Shown: piece after piece, positions 10,357 through 19,045 of the stretch
How positions within the stretch are numbered: the stretch's first letter is position 1
Layout: each line of letters opens with the position of its first letter
Assembly (NCBI RefSeq): GCF_000744095.1
Contig: NZ_JQLI01000001.1
Location: 434,001 to 498,000, forward strand
Direction: 5' to 3'
Length of the DNA stretch: 64,000 nucleotides
From: Cupriavidus necator A5-1
GTDB lineage: Bacteria > Pseudomonadota > Gammaproteobacteria > Burkholderiales > Burkholderiaceae
The notes under the pieces: model-generated
What the model was told of the DNA's origin: nothing
The model's input: the letters and a program-made list of their open reading frames with translations, nothing else
Database searches by the model: none
Position numbers and translations under genes: made by a program

Positions 10357-11836
10357 ATGATGAACGGACGGGAGAAGTCAGACTCCGCCATATTAGCGAG
10401 GAAGCCTGCGAACAACGCCGGAATATCGGCTGCGGAGTGGGTGGAGCGAAGGGCGGGGACCAAGGGGAACATGGGTCAGCCCAACACGTGCCGGGCGCAG
10501 AACCGGGCAAGCGTGCCACACGGGCTGGAACGTGTACGGCAGGCTGCAAGGCAGCGGAAGAAGGAGCGGTTCACCGCGCTGCTGCATCACGTCACGGTCG
10601 ACCGGCTTCGGGAGTCGTTCTATGCGCTCAAACGCAACGCGGCTCCGGGAGTGGATGGTATGACGTGGCGGTACTACGAGGCAGGACTGGAAGAGCATCT
10701 CCAGCGACTGCACACGCAAGTACTCAGCGGAGCGTATCGGGCACTGCCCGTACGGCGGCAGTACATACCCAAGCCGGACGGAAAACAGCGCCCATTGGGG
10801 ATTGCCGCACTGGAAGACAAAATCGTCCAGCGCGCGGTGGTTGAAGTGCTAAATGCGATCTACGAGGAAGACTTTCTCGGTTTCTCGTACGGGTTCCGAC
10901 CCGGACGCAGTCAGCATGATGCGCTGGACGCGTTGGCAACGGCCATCATCCGCACCCCGGTGAACTGGATTTTAGACGCCGACATCCGGAGCTTTTTTTG
11001 ACTCGGTCAGCCAGGACTGGCTGGTTCGGTTCATGGAGCATCGGATCGGCGACGAGCGCATCATTCGCCTTGTGCGGAAAAGGCTCAAGGCGGGCGTTCT
11101 GGAGAATGGAGAACTGAGCGTCAGTGAAACAGGGACACCGCAGGGTTCGGTGGCATCGCCACTGTTCGCGAACGTGTATCTGCGCTACGTGTTTGATCTC
11201 TGGGCCAACCGGTGGCGACGGCGGGAAGCTAAAGGCAACCTCATCATTCTGCGGTACGCGGATGATATCGTGGTCGGCTTCGAGCACGAAGCCGACGCGC
11301 GGCGATTCTGGGACGCGATGCGACTGAGGTTGGAGGAGTTCTCGCTTGCGCTTCACCCGGACAAGACGAGGCTGCTGGAGTTTGGCCGCTACGCAGTGGT
11401 CAACCGTCAGCGCCGAGGCCTTGGCCGACCGGAGACCTTTGCCTTCCTGGGTTTCATCTTTATCTGCGGACGATCGCGCCGTGGTGCCTTTCAGTTGCAG
11501 CGAAAGACCCGAGGCGATCGCATGCGGGCGAAGCTCAGGCAGGTCAAGGAGGAGCTCCGGAGGCGCATGCACGACCTGATCCCTGTACAGGGACGATGGC
11601 TCAAGCAGGTGGTTCGCGGCTACTTCGCATATCACGCTGTACCCACAAACTCGCGAGTGCTTGGCGCATTCCGCTATCACGTCACTGACCTATGGCGGCG
11701 CACGCTCCGGCGACGCAGCCAGAAGGACGCAATGACATGGGAGCGAATGAGCCGGCTCGCAGATGCTTGGCTCCCGCAACCTCGAATCCTCCATCCATGG
11801 CCCGATCAGCGCTTCGCCGTCAAACACCCGAGGTAG
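10357..11836 (+). pseudogene. ltrA: Group II intron reverse transcriptase/maturase, one-base frameshift at a T run
   Basis: Translation from the ATG at 10357, nine bases after AGGAG, gives the RT fingers (APGVDGMTW, KPDGKQRPLGI, FSYGFRPGRSQHDAL) and reaches ILDADIRSFF at 11001. A run of seven T then puts a TGA in frame. One base fewer would continue directly into DSVSQDWLVRF and the frame with the catalytic YADD (LRYADDIVVGF), followed by the maturase X domain (RGYFAYHAVPTN) to 11836. Together about 490 residues, normal for the family. This is a simple frameshift, a sequencing error, or a slippage site. Confidence 0.88.
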
Positions 11837-11869
11837 GAGCCCGGTGCCCGAATTGGGCACGCCGGGATC
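11837..11869 (+). ncRNA. Group II intron domain V catalytic hairpin
   Basis: A 33-base hairpin immediately after the maturase stop. The 5' strand starts GAGC and the 3' strand ends GGATC, with a near-terminal loop around GAAT and a two-base bulge (CG) in the 3' strand, the features of domain V that bind the catalytic metals. Confidence 0.8.
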
Positions 11870-11912
11870 TGTGCGGGGGGTGCTCAGTAATGGGCATTCC
11901 TACCGCGATCCA

Positions 11913-12551
11913 TTCAAGCATCTGGCCACCACCCAGAACCCTCGTGCTCGGACAGTCGCGTCATACCGGAACTGCTGACAACAAGAACCGGGCGAACTGT
12001 TCGTCATCCGCAATGCCGGAAACATCGTGCCGTCCTACGGGGTGCAACCTGGAGGCGTCTCGGCTAGTGTCGAGTACGCGGTCGCCGGCCTTAGCGTCAC
12101 CGATGTCGTCATCTGCGGTCACTCCGACTGCGGTGCCATGACGGCAGTCGCGACTTGCAAGTGCCTGGACCATATGCCTGCTGTTTCTGGCTGGTTGCAC
12201 CACGCCGGCGCCGCAAAGGCCGTCAATGAATCGCGAGAGCACGCATCCGAGCGGGCGCGCATTGACTCCATGGTGCGAGAGAACGTCATTGCCCAGCTTG
12301 CCAACCTTCGAACCCACCCTTCTGTGGCACTCGCTGTCGAGCAGGGACGGTTGAACCTGCACGGCGGGGTGTACGACATTGAAACCGGCTCCATTAGTGC
12401 GCTGGACGGCATCACGAACGGCTTCGTTCCTCTTGCGGAGAACCGGGTCTCCGCGAATCCACCCCGACTCAACGCAACTGCCGTTCTGACTGTAGGCCAT
12501 CCTCGGCGGCTAGGGCGGCTGACCCTGTCCCCGGAAGGATCGCCGATGTGA
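11913..12551 (+). pseudogene. Main part of the interrupted beta-carbonic anhydrase gene
   Basis: Beta-carbonic anhydrases interconvert CO2 and bicarbonate with zinc. Sense resumes with FKHLATTQNPR, then a short deletion has removed most of the segment before the CSDSR zinc motif. A second small deletion near 11990-11996 changes frame before [20 protein letters not shown]. From 12027 the frame is continuous with the second zinc motif ([14 protein letters not shown]) and the C-terminal [17 protein letters not shown]. The tail from about 12480 is non-native and runs into an IS3 relic. The gene is inactive: it is split by about 3.4 kb and has two indels. Confidence 0.85.
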
Positions 12552-12725
12552 CCTGCAGGCCGCATCGGCGGGCGAATTCGGTGGGGGTGGCCCAGTCCAG
12601 CGCAGAGTGGGGTCGACTCTCGTTGTGGTGGGTCCGCCAGGCAGAGATCTTGGCCCTGGCGTCGTCCACTCCTGGCGCAGCCGCTCGTTGAAGCTCTCCA
12701 CGCGCGCGTTGTCAGTCGTCTTGCC
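12490..12725 (-). pseudogene. IS3-family OrfB (integrase-type transposase) C-terminal relic
   Basis: Reading on the minus strand, one frame has KTTDNARVESFNERLRQEW and another SAWRTHHNESRPHSALDW followed by ATPTEFARRCG. These are adjacent conserved segments of the IS3/IS407-type transposase C-terminus (rve domain), now separated by a frameshift. Only about 75 residues remain. The relic abuts the 3' end of the LysR fusion gene and probably replaced its original stop. Confidence 0.75.
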
Positions 12726-12729
12726 AAGT

Positions 12730-14544
12730 CTACTGACCCCGCAGGGGCACCAATGGCGCCGAGGCGACCTGTCGATCATCAGGCGTTGGTGAGAAAGCAC
12801 CCGCGCATTGAAGGTCCAGCGCCCGGATCGCTGCCGTCATGTGGTCGACGAACACGCGGATACGCGACGGCAGATGCTGACGGCTCAAGTAGCAGATGTA
12901 GTGGCCCCGGTCATCGGGTGCGTACTGTGGCATGGAGTGAACCAGTTTCCCCCCGCGCAGCAGATCGCAGATCAGGTACCCGCCCAACTGAGCGATGCCT
13001 TTGCCTTGGAGGACGGCCTCCAGCACTAGCCCGACATCGTTGAACATGAGGCGCGATGGCGGAGTCAGCTTGCGCGATCCCCCCTCCACCTTGAACTCCC
13101 ATTCGTAGACGCGGCCCGACGGCAGACGGACGTTGATGCAGTCGTGCTGCATCACCGCGTCCGGCGACTCGGGCATACCGCGCCTTACCGCATACTCGGG
13201 CGAGGCGCACACCAAAGTCTGCATCGGGACGATCTGTTTCGCGACGATCCGGGTGTCGGCCAGGCGCCCGTTGAGAAACGAGACGTCGATGCGGTCCGAC
13301 GTGAAGTCGCTGGCGACGCAGCTCAGGTGCAGCTCGATCTCGATGTCGGGGTACTTCTCCTGGAAGCCCCACAGCAGCGGCGCAACCACCTTGCGGCCGA
13401 AGCCCACGGAAGCGGAGACCCGCAGGCGTCCTCGCGGCGGACCGTCGCGCAGATCGCGCAGGTCCTCCATCGCCTGTGTGATGACCGCGACGCTGGGCTG
13501 GCAGCGGGCATGGAGGATCTCGCCTTCGCGCGTGAGCGAAATGCTGCGCGTCGTCCGACTCAACAGACGCAAGCCGACCTGCGCCTCCAGCTTCTGGATG
13601 CCGCGGCTGACCGCGGAACGAGTGATCCCGAGCCGGTCAGCGGCCTTGGAAAAGCCGCCTTCGGCCACGACGGTGATGAAGGCGACGACTCCGGGATAGC
13701 TCGTCGCGAAACTCGATGCAAGCGCGTCCGAGTTGTCCGCACCGGCAGTCGCCAAAAGAGGGGACTGCATGGCGAAGCAGGACTGAGCCTGGTAGCGACC
13801 GAGCCAGTCCTCGAACCGGATCGCGCCGATGCGGGGGTTCTCCCCGGGTGTGAGCGTCCGATCGGAGAGGAGGCCACCGAAGTAGCGCGCGTGGACGTCC
13901 GGCACGACCTTGCGCGTATCCTGCGTCGCCCGCAGGAAGCGCCTGACCAGTTCGTCCAGCGGCATCGCCTCCGGACCGGCGATTTCGACCGTGCCGTTGA
14001 CCGGCGGCGCGACTGCAACGTCGGCAAGCGCCGCTGCCACGTCCGCTGACGCGATCGGCTGGATCAGCGCCGGCGACAAGCGAATCTCCTTGCCTAGGGT
14101 GGCCAACTGGGCAGCCGACTGGGCAATGTCGCCGACAAACTCGTAGAACTGCGTCGCACGCACGATGGTGTAGGGAATGCCGGACGCCTTGATGAGGCTC
14201 TCCTGCGCGACCTTCGCCCGGAAATAGCCGCAGTCGGGAAGCCGTTCGCTACCAACGATCGACAGGGCCACATGGTGGCGTACGCCGGCGGCAGCGCCCG
14301 CAGCCAGCAGGTTGCGGCCCGATGTCTCGAGAAACTCGAGGGCCGCCTTGTCTTCCCATACTGGCGCGTTCGCCACATCGACGACGACCTCGGCGCCGTC
14401 GAGCGCTTTGGCCAAACCCTCGCGGGTGATGGTGTTGACGCCGGTGTCAGGGGCGGCTGCGAGCACGTCATGGCCGCGCTTGCGAAGGTCCTCCACAAGC
14501 TTCGTTCCGATGAGGCCGGTGCACCCGATGACGACAATCTTCAT
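12730..14544 (-). CDS. In-frame fusion of NmrA-like NAD(P)-binding reductase and LysR-type regulator
   Basis: One open frame without a stop encodes 604 residues from the ATG at 14544 (MKIVVIGCTGLIG); upstream in-frame starts to 14670 exist. Residues 1-258 are an atypical short-chain dehydrogenase/NmrA domain with GxxGxxG (GCTGLIG) and the C-terminal IGAIRFEDWLGR typical of free-standing relatives. Residues 259-604 form a complete LysR protein starting at an internal Met (13770): helix-turn-helix GGFSKAADRLGITRSAVSRG, then an effector domain. The final residues (about 20) look altered by the adjoining IS3 relic. It could be one redox-sensing regulator or two proteins made from one frame. Divergent from the winged-helix gene at 14780. 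Confidence 0.75.
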   Translation of the reverse strand: MKIVVIGCTGLIGTKLVEDLRKRGHDVLAAAPDTGVNTITREGLAKALDGAEVVVDVANAPVWEDKAALEFLETSGRNLLAAGAAAGVRHHVALSIVGSERLPDCGYFRAKVAQESLIKASGIPYTIVRATQFYEFVGDIAQSAAQLATLGKEIRLSPALIQPIASADVAAALADVAVAPPVNGTVEIAGPEAMPLDELVRRFLRATQDTRKVVPDVHARYFGGLLSDRTLTPGENPRIGAIRFEDWLGRYQAQSCFAMQSPLLATAGADNSDALASSFATSYPGVVAFITVVAEGGFSKAADRLGITRSAVSRGIQKLEAQVGLRLLSRTTRSISLTREGEILHARCQPSVAVITQAMEDLRDLRDGPPRGRLRVSASVGFGRKVVAPLLWGFQEKYPDIEIELHLSCVASDFTSDRIDVSFLNGRLADTRIVAKQIVPMQTLVCASPEYAVRRGMPESPDAVMQHDCINVRLPSGRVYEWEFKVEGGSRKLTPPSRLMFNDVGLVLEAVLQGKGIAQLGGYLICDLLRGGKLVHSMPQYAPDDRGHYICYLSRQHLPSRIRVFVDHMTAAIRALDLQCAGAFSPTPDDRQVASAPLVPLRGQ

Positions 14545-14779
14545 GTTTTCTCTCCGTTTCTCGACCGCAAACCGTTGCCGTCGATGTGCGTGGAGATTGC
14601 CCGCGCGCTCCGGGGAGGTCCTTGCCTTCACCTTGAATTTCTCTGCAGGAGAGCTTGGTTCTTCGTCCAAGCGTTGCCCGATCGGGATGAGATGCTCTCA
14701 CCACCGGTTGCAGTATCATCCATGGACGGAATTCGCCAGTTGCCCCCACCTGGGAGCCGAATCGGCCAGGGGATGTCAA

Positions 14780-16327
14780 GTGCAGTTCGTGTTTGGAGAC
14801 TATGTGATCGACCCGGAACGCCGGGAGCTTTCGCATCGCGCGAAAGTCGTACCTGTCGGGCCGCAGGTCTTCGATCTGCTGCTGCATCTCATCAGGAACC
14901 GCGACCGTGTCGTCAGCAAGGACGACCTGCTGCAGGCGGTATGGCGCGGCCGAATCGTCTCGGAATCGACGATCACCAGTCACATCAATGCGGTTCGCAA
15001 GGCCATTGGCGACACCGGCGGGGAACAGCGCTTGGTCAGGACTGTCGCCCGCAAGGGTTTCCGCTTCGTCGGCGAGATCGGCGAACACATCTCCAGAGAA
15101 TCGAGGGAGCCGCCGTCCGCGCTCCTCCTTCCGGGTAAACCCTCCATTACCGTATTGCCCTTCCAGAACCTGAGCGGCGATCCCGAGCAGGAGTATTTCG
15201 CCGACGGCGTGGTGGAGGACATCATCGCTGCGCTGTCGCGCATACGCTGGCTGTTCGTCATCGCGAGCGGCTCGAGCTTCACCTACAAGGGCCGCGCAGT
15301 CGAGGTGAAGGACGTCGGCCGCGAGCTTGGCGTGCGCTACGTGCTGGAAGGCAGCATGCGCAAGACCGGCAACAAGGTGCGCATCACAGGGCAGCTCATC
15401 GATGCCAGGACCGGGACACATCTCTGGGCGGAGCGCTTCGAAGGCACGCTGGACGACATCTTCGAACTGCAGGACCAGGTTGCGGAAAGCGTGGTCGGCG
15501 CCATCGCGCCGCAGCTCGAGCGGGCGGAAATCGAGCGTGCCAAGCGCAAGCCGACGGAGAACCTGTGCGCCTACGACTATTACCTTCGCGGCACCGCGCA
15601 GGTGCACAGCGGAACGCGCGAATCAATCGAGGCGGCGCTGCCCTTGTTCTACAAGGCCACCGAGCTCGATCCGGATTTCGCATCGGCCTATGGCATGGCG
15701 GCCTGGTGTTATATCTGGCGCAAGATGAATGGCTGGATGACCGATCAGCCCCGGGAGATTGCCGAGGGCACTCGCCTGGCGCGACTGGCGGTGGAGCTCG
15801 GCCGGGACGATGCTGTGGCGCTCACGAGAGGAGCTCATGCACTCGGGCATCTCACCGGCGACCTCGACGGCGGTATCGCGCTGTTCGACAGAGCTTTGCT
15901 GCTCAATCCGAACCACGCCCCTGCATGGTCCCTGTGCGGGTGCCTGCACGCTTGTCGCGGTGAAACAGACGCTGCGATTAAGTATTTGGCGCGTGCCGTT
16001 CGCTTGAGTCCATTGGATCCGGAAATGTTCAGGATGCAGGCTGGGATGGCGCTGGCACATTTCTTCGCAGGACGCTTCGACTCCGCTTCGGATTGGGCCG
16101 AAAGGGCCAAATGGAATCTACCGAGTTTCCTTGCCCCGGTCGGCGTTCTGGCGGCGAGTCATGCGCTCGCTGGACGCATGGACAAAGCAAAGGAGGCGAT
16201 GCAGCGCCTGCGCACGCTCGATCCGTCACTCCGCGTTTCCAATCTCAAGGACTGGCTTCCGATCCGTCGCCCAGAAGACCTGACCCAGTTTGCGGAGGGG
16301 CTGCGGCTGGCCGGATTGCCCGATTGA
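14780..16327 (+). CDS. Winged-helix (OmpR/CadC-type) regulator with TPR domain
   Basis: The GTG at 14780 (VQFVFGDYVIDPERREL) is chosen because it begins the DNA-binding domain and follows an AGGGG site; the frame is open further upstream. Residues 1-95 are a Trans_reg_C winged helix (VFDLLLHLIRNRDRVVSKDDL, recognition helix near STITSHINAVRKAIGD). Residues 120-260 match the TolB-N-like part found in this family (LPFQNLSGDPEQEYFADG), followed by TPR repeats to the C-terminus (FYKATELDPDFASAYG, FDRALLLNPNHAPAW, LARAVRLSPLDPE). No transmembrane helix is evident. Total 515 residues. It is divergent from the reductase-LysR fusion, so each may control the other's promoter. Signal unknown. Confidence 0.85.
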   Translation: MQFVFGDYVIDPERRELSHRAKVVPVGPQVFDLLLHLIRNRDRVVSKDDLLQAVWRGRIVSESTITSHINAVRKAIGDTGGEQRLVRTVARKGFRFVGEIGEHISRESREPPSALLLPGKPSITVLPFQNLSGDPEQEYFADGVVEDIIAALSRIRWLFVIASGSSFTYKGRAVEVKDVGRELGVRYVLEGSMRKTGNKVRITGQLIDARTGTHLWAERFEGTLDDIFELQDQVAESVVGAIAPQLERAEIERAKRKPTENLCAYDYYLRGTAQVHSGTRESIEAALPLFYKATELDPDFASAYGMAAWCYIWRKMNGWMTDQPREIAEGTRLARLAVELGRDDAVALTRGAHALGHLTGDLDGGIALFDRALLLNPNHAPAWSLCGCLHACRGETDAAIKYLARAVRLSPLDPEMFRMQAGMALAHFFAGRFDSASDWAERAKWNLPSFLAPVGVLAASHALAGRMDKAKEAMQRLRTLDPSLRVSNLKDWLPIRRPEDLTQFAEGLRLAGLPD

Positions 16328-16715
16328 CTACGGCACGATTGCTCCTCGCCGATGGCGCATACCGGGCCGAGCAGAGCGTGCTCTCAAACGGCCGCATAGA
16401 TCGCATGGATGAGACCGCGAAGGCCTTCCCTGTCGAGCGGTGTGCCGCCCCTGGTGGGGCCGGTGCTGCGATCATGCAGACCCATGGATGAGTCGCTTCT
16501 CAATCTCACGTCAAAGTCATTGAGCCGAGCGGAACGCGTCGCAATTGGGCCAGGTCGAGTCCAGGCACCGCTGCCGTCGAACCCTGCGTACCGAGCAGTA
16601 GAATGGTGAGACAGCGTTGCATGGAGCAACCTCCTGTGATCGATCATGGAGACGTGCCATCGGCGCACGCCACGCCGCTCGAGGTGCGAAGTACTCCGAG
16701 CGGCGCAGGCACGGC
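16328..16715. other. Stretch without a recognised gene
   Basis: Between the TPR regulator and the receptor relic. Frames on both strands are open but show no family motif; the minus frame is simply the receptor relic running on after losing its stop. Confidence 0.4.
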
Positions 16716-17434
16716 CTGGCTCAAATCGCAATTCGCACCCGACAGTGAGAGCCCGCCCGCCCAGCGGTGCAAGGGGCCGCACGGTTTCGATCGTTGCCGC
16801 GTTGTAGGCCAGCCGGTCGCCGACGTTGTTCACCTTGGCGAACAGCAGCCCATCAGAGTTGCCGACGCGAACCTTGCAGCTCGCAGCCAGGTTGACCAGC
16901 GTCCAACCCGGCGTCGCCGTGTCGTTGGAGGGAACGCGGTTCTGGCGCTTGGCGTTCTTCGCTTCGACGCGCGTCGTCCACAGTCGCTGGAGCCAGTTCA
17001 GGCCGAGGGTGAGACGCAGGGGCGCCATGCGCGGCAGCGGCTCACCGGTTGCGAGGTTGTCCGCATGGGTCCAGTCGCCCGGCCGTCCATTTCCAGCTTG
17101 GCGGAGGTCGAGCGCCGCAACGGCGTCTGGCCCTCGGCTTCCAGGCCGTACAGCCGGGCCGGCACGCCCTGAAACTGGTACACGGGGAAGGTCTCGCCGT
17201 TGTCCTCGAAGTCGGGCTCGCCGGTTGCGAGCAGCGCGATGTAGCTGGAGAAGCGCGTGTAGAACGCGCCGGCCTTGATGCGGCTGTCTCCGCTCTTGAA
17301 CTGCAGGCCAACATCCAGCCCGCGGTTGCGCTCTTTCTGCTGGTTGGGGTCACCGCGCTCGAACGTGCCCGTGGCCGCATGCACGCCGTTGGCGTACAGC
17401 TCGTAGTTCATATGCTTCGCTCAGGCGTCGACAT
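16716..17434 (-). pseudogene. TonB-dependent receptor (ZnuD-like) C-terminal barrel relic
   Basis: From the IS630 edge, minus-strand frame one reads YELYANGVHAATGTFERGDP and FPVYQFQGVPARLYGLEAEG, strands of a ZnuD-like zinc/metal receptor barrel. Near 17030-17080 the frame shifts and continues as RMAPLRLTLGLNWLQR, WTLVNLAAS, LLFAKVNNVGDRLAYNAATI and a final LTVGCELRF strand near 16725, where the stop has been lost. The plug domain and N-terminus are missing because the IS630 element begins where they should be. Identification as ZnuD-like is by remembered family pattern. Confidence 0.7.
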
Positions 17435-17436
17435 TA

Positions 17437-18533
17437 CTCATAAGTCAGAAATATAGCGGACAGATGGGTGCCTGAAGAACGAGCGCACGAGCTTCGGGCT
17501 GCGTCTAATTTGTGCAAGCTGCTCATGAATTCGCGGGCCCAGCTTTTCGCCTTTTTGCAAAGGGGAGCGCGCGACGCCGCTGCGCTTGACGTGACTCCAC
17601 ACTAACTCATCCGGATTGAGGTCCGGTGCGTAACCGGGCAGGAAATGCAAGGTCAGTTTTCCTTGCGTACTGGCAACGTAGTCCTTGACGATGGCTTTCT
17701 TATGCGCTGGCAATCCGTCGACGATCAGATGTACCGCCTTCTTTCGATTGAACATCAGCTTCTTGAGCAGCGTGACGAACAACTCACCGCTGAGCCCGCC
17801 TTCGTACGTGGCAAACCAGAAGGCACCCTTCGAATTGACGGCGGACGCCGCGCTCATGCTTTGCCGCTGGCCCGGCCGCTCGACTACGGGCGTTTCGCCG
17901 CGCGGCGCCCAGGTCTTGCCATGCACCGAGTCAGCTCGAAAGCCCGATTCGTCCCAGAAGAAGATATCCGCCTTCTGCTCACGAGCCTGCCTGGCAATGG
18001 CCGGATACGTGTCGTGCCGCCAGCGATCGATTGCCTCCGGATCGCGTTGGTAAGCGCGCTGCAGCGGCTTTTGCGGCGTCAGGTTCAGGCGTGCCAGCAT
18101 TGCGCCGATCGAGGCCAGACTCAGCGTCACGCCGAACTTTTGCTGCACCAGTTCGCGAACCAGGTTGCGCGTCCACAGCCCGAAATCGAACCCGTACTGC
18201 ATCGGATTCTTGCCGTTGATCCATCGCAGCACCCGCTGCTCCTGCGCGGGCGTGAGCGTGCGCGGGCGACCCGTGCCTTTGGTCGAGCGCAGCGCCCGTA
18301 CACCACGGCCGCGCGCCTGGGCGCGAATCTTGTACGCCCACGACCGATTCATCCCAAGCGATGCCGCGACATCATCCGGATGCTCCCCCTCGGCCATGCG
18401 TTGCACCGCCAGGATGCGCATTTCTTCAAGCGTGTTGTGAGCCAGGCTGCGACCGTCCCGTTTCATGAGCGCTCCCTTCAATGACTTTCGCTCAAGCATA
18501 GACCATTTGTCCGCTAAGTTCCTGACTTATGAG
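17437..18533 (-). mobile_element. Complete IS630-family insertion sequence
   Basis: The element is bounded by terminal inverted repeats of about 30 bases (CTCATAAGTCAG at 17437 and its complement ending at 18533; inner part ends TAGCGGACA) and by TA at 17435-17436 and 18534-18535, the target of this family. One transposase gene fills it. The left flank is a TonB receptor and the right flank an integrase, so the two sides do not rejoin into one gene. Confidence 0.9.
17438..18466 (-). CDS. IS630-family transposase
   Basis: Encodes 342 residues from MKRDGRSLAHNT, with a start 11 codons further upstream also possible. It has an N-terminal helix-turn-helix region (DDVAASLGMNRSWAYK), a winged-helix segment, and the DDE catalytic residues in IFFWDESGFRAD, HLIVDGLPAHKKA and DLNPDELVWSHVK. 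It cuts and pastes the element into TA dinucleotides. The stop lies inside the left terminal repeat. No frameshift or missing catalytic residue is seen, so the element may be active. Confidence 0.93.
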   Translation of the reverse strand: MKRDGRSLAHNTLEEMRILAVQRMAEGEHPDDVAASLGMNRSWAYKIRAQARGRGVRALRSTKGTGRPRTLTPAQEQRVLRWINGKNPMQYGFDFGLWTRNLVRELVQQKFGVTLSLASIGAMLARLNLTPQKPLQRAYQRDPEAIDRWRHDTYPAIARQAREQKADIFFWDESGFRADSVHGKTWAPRGETPVVERPGQRQSMSAASAVNSKGAFWFATYEGGLSGELFVTLLKKLMFNRKKAVHLIVDGLPAHKKAIVKDYVASTQGKLTLHFLPGYAPDLNPDELVWSHVKRSGVARSPLQKGEKLGPRIHEQLAQIRRSPKLVRSFFRHPSVRYISDL

Positions 18534-18540
18534 TAATACG

Positions 18541-18708
18541 ATCCGCGTCTGGCTTGGGCACGTCTCCCTGGACACGACCAACATCTATGCGGAGGTCGAC
18601 CTTAAAATGAAAGCCAAGGCGCTCGAGCGCTGCGACATGCCAGATAAAGTCTCAGTAAAACGCTGGCGCAAAGACCACAACCTCATCACTTTCCTGAAGA
18701 CGCTCTAA
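18541..18708 (+). pseudogene. Tyrosine recombinase (integrase) C-terminal fragment
   Basis: The 55 codons after the IS630 right end read IRVWLGHVSLDTTNIYAEVD and continue to LITFLKTL and a TAA. The His of LGH and the nucleophilic Tyr of NIYAEVD belong to the last catalytic box of phage-type integrases. The rest of the gene is absent. It is a relic of an integrase truncated at the IS630 insertion. Confidence 0.8.
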
Positions 18709-18955
18709 CCATCCGCCGATGTCGACGCTTGCACCAGCATCGCACGATCGCCATCGTCACTTCACCGCAATCCTGTGGTCGGCTTACGCGTGTGGAACCC
18801 GCCGGACTATCCCGGCGACCATTCAATGCCCATAGACGCTACCGCCCGTGGAGCGGTTTAGCACAAACGGTTTTTTAGTTACCGGTCGCGGACTGCTCGC
18901 CCTAGCCGCTGTTCATATGCATGTGGCCGCGACCGCTAACCAAAAAACCCTCTGC
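18709..18955. repeat. Long inverted repeat with large loop (arms 18869-18891 and 18927-18949)
   Basis: Two 23-base arms match at 21 positions as inverted repeats and enclose 35 bases. Each arm carries a run of six T (or A) and a GGTCGCGG-type core. No gene is recognised between 18709 and 18955. The structure lacks the GTTRRRY/RYYYAAC ends of an attC site as far as can be seen. Confidence 0.6.
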
Positions 18956-18977
18956 CAAATGTGGTGGACCACATTTG
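18956..18977. repeat. Short near-perfect palindrome
   Basis: Ten-base arms (CAAATGTGGT and ACCACATTTG) separated by GG. It lies 6 bases after the larger inverted repeat and 6 bases before a group II intron tail. Confidence 0.65.
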
Positions 18978-18983
18978 ATGCGA

Positions 18984-19045
18984 GAATGGGGCACGCCGGG
19001 ATCTATGTGCGGGGGGTACCGGGCAACTGGTATTCCTACCGCGAT
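18984..19045 (+). ncRNA. Relic of a second group II intron: 3' half of domain V and domain VI
   Basis: From the GAAT loop of domain V onward the sequence parallels the tail of the intron at 11850-11909: GGGCACGCCGGGATC, then a GTGCGGGGGGT stem and the ending ATTCCTACCGCGAT. The domain VI loop differs, so it is a related rather than identical intron. The 5' half of domain V and everything upstream are missing. Confidence 0.75.

Larger units (their letters stand above)
10001..11909 (+). mobile_element. Group II intron with a broken reverse transcriptase gene
   Basis: The 5' end has the typical GTGCG start (GTGCGCC at 10001). The 3' part has a domain V hairpin at 11837-11869 (GAGC start, loop near GAAT, two-base CG bulge, closing GGGATC) and a domain VI ending CCTACCGCGAT at 11909. 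A reverse transcriptase/maturase lies in domain IV. The total length of about 1.9 kb fits a bacterial intron. The 3' exon is the carbonic anhydrase gene, but the 5' exon is not, so the original insertion context has been rearranged. Exact exon boundaries are inferred from consensus ends. Confidence 0.85.

Noticed and set aside
18869..18977. attC (integron cassette recombination) site
   Set aside because: The arms do not carry the RYYYAAC/GTTRRRY core sites at the right places and there is no integrase or cassette next to them.
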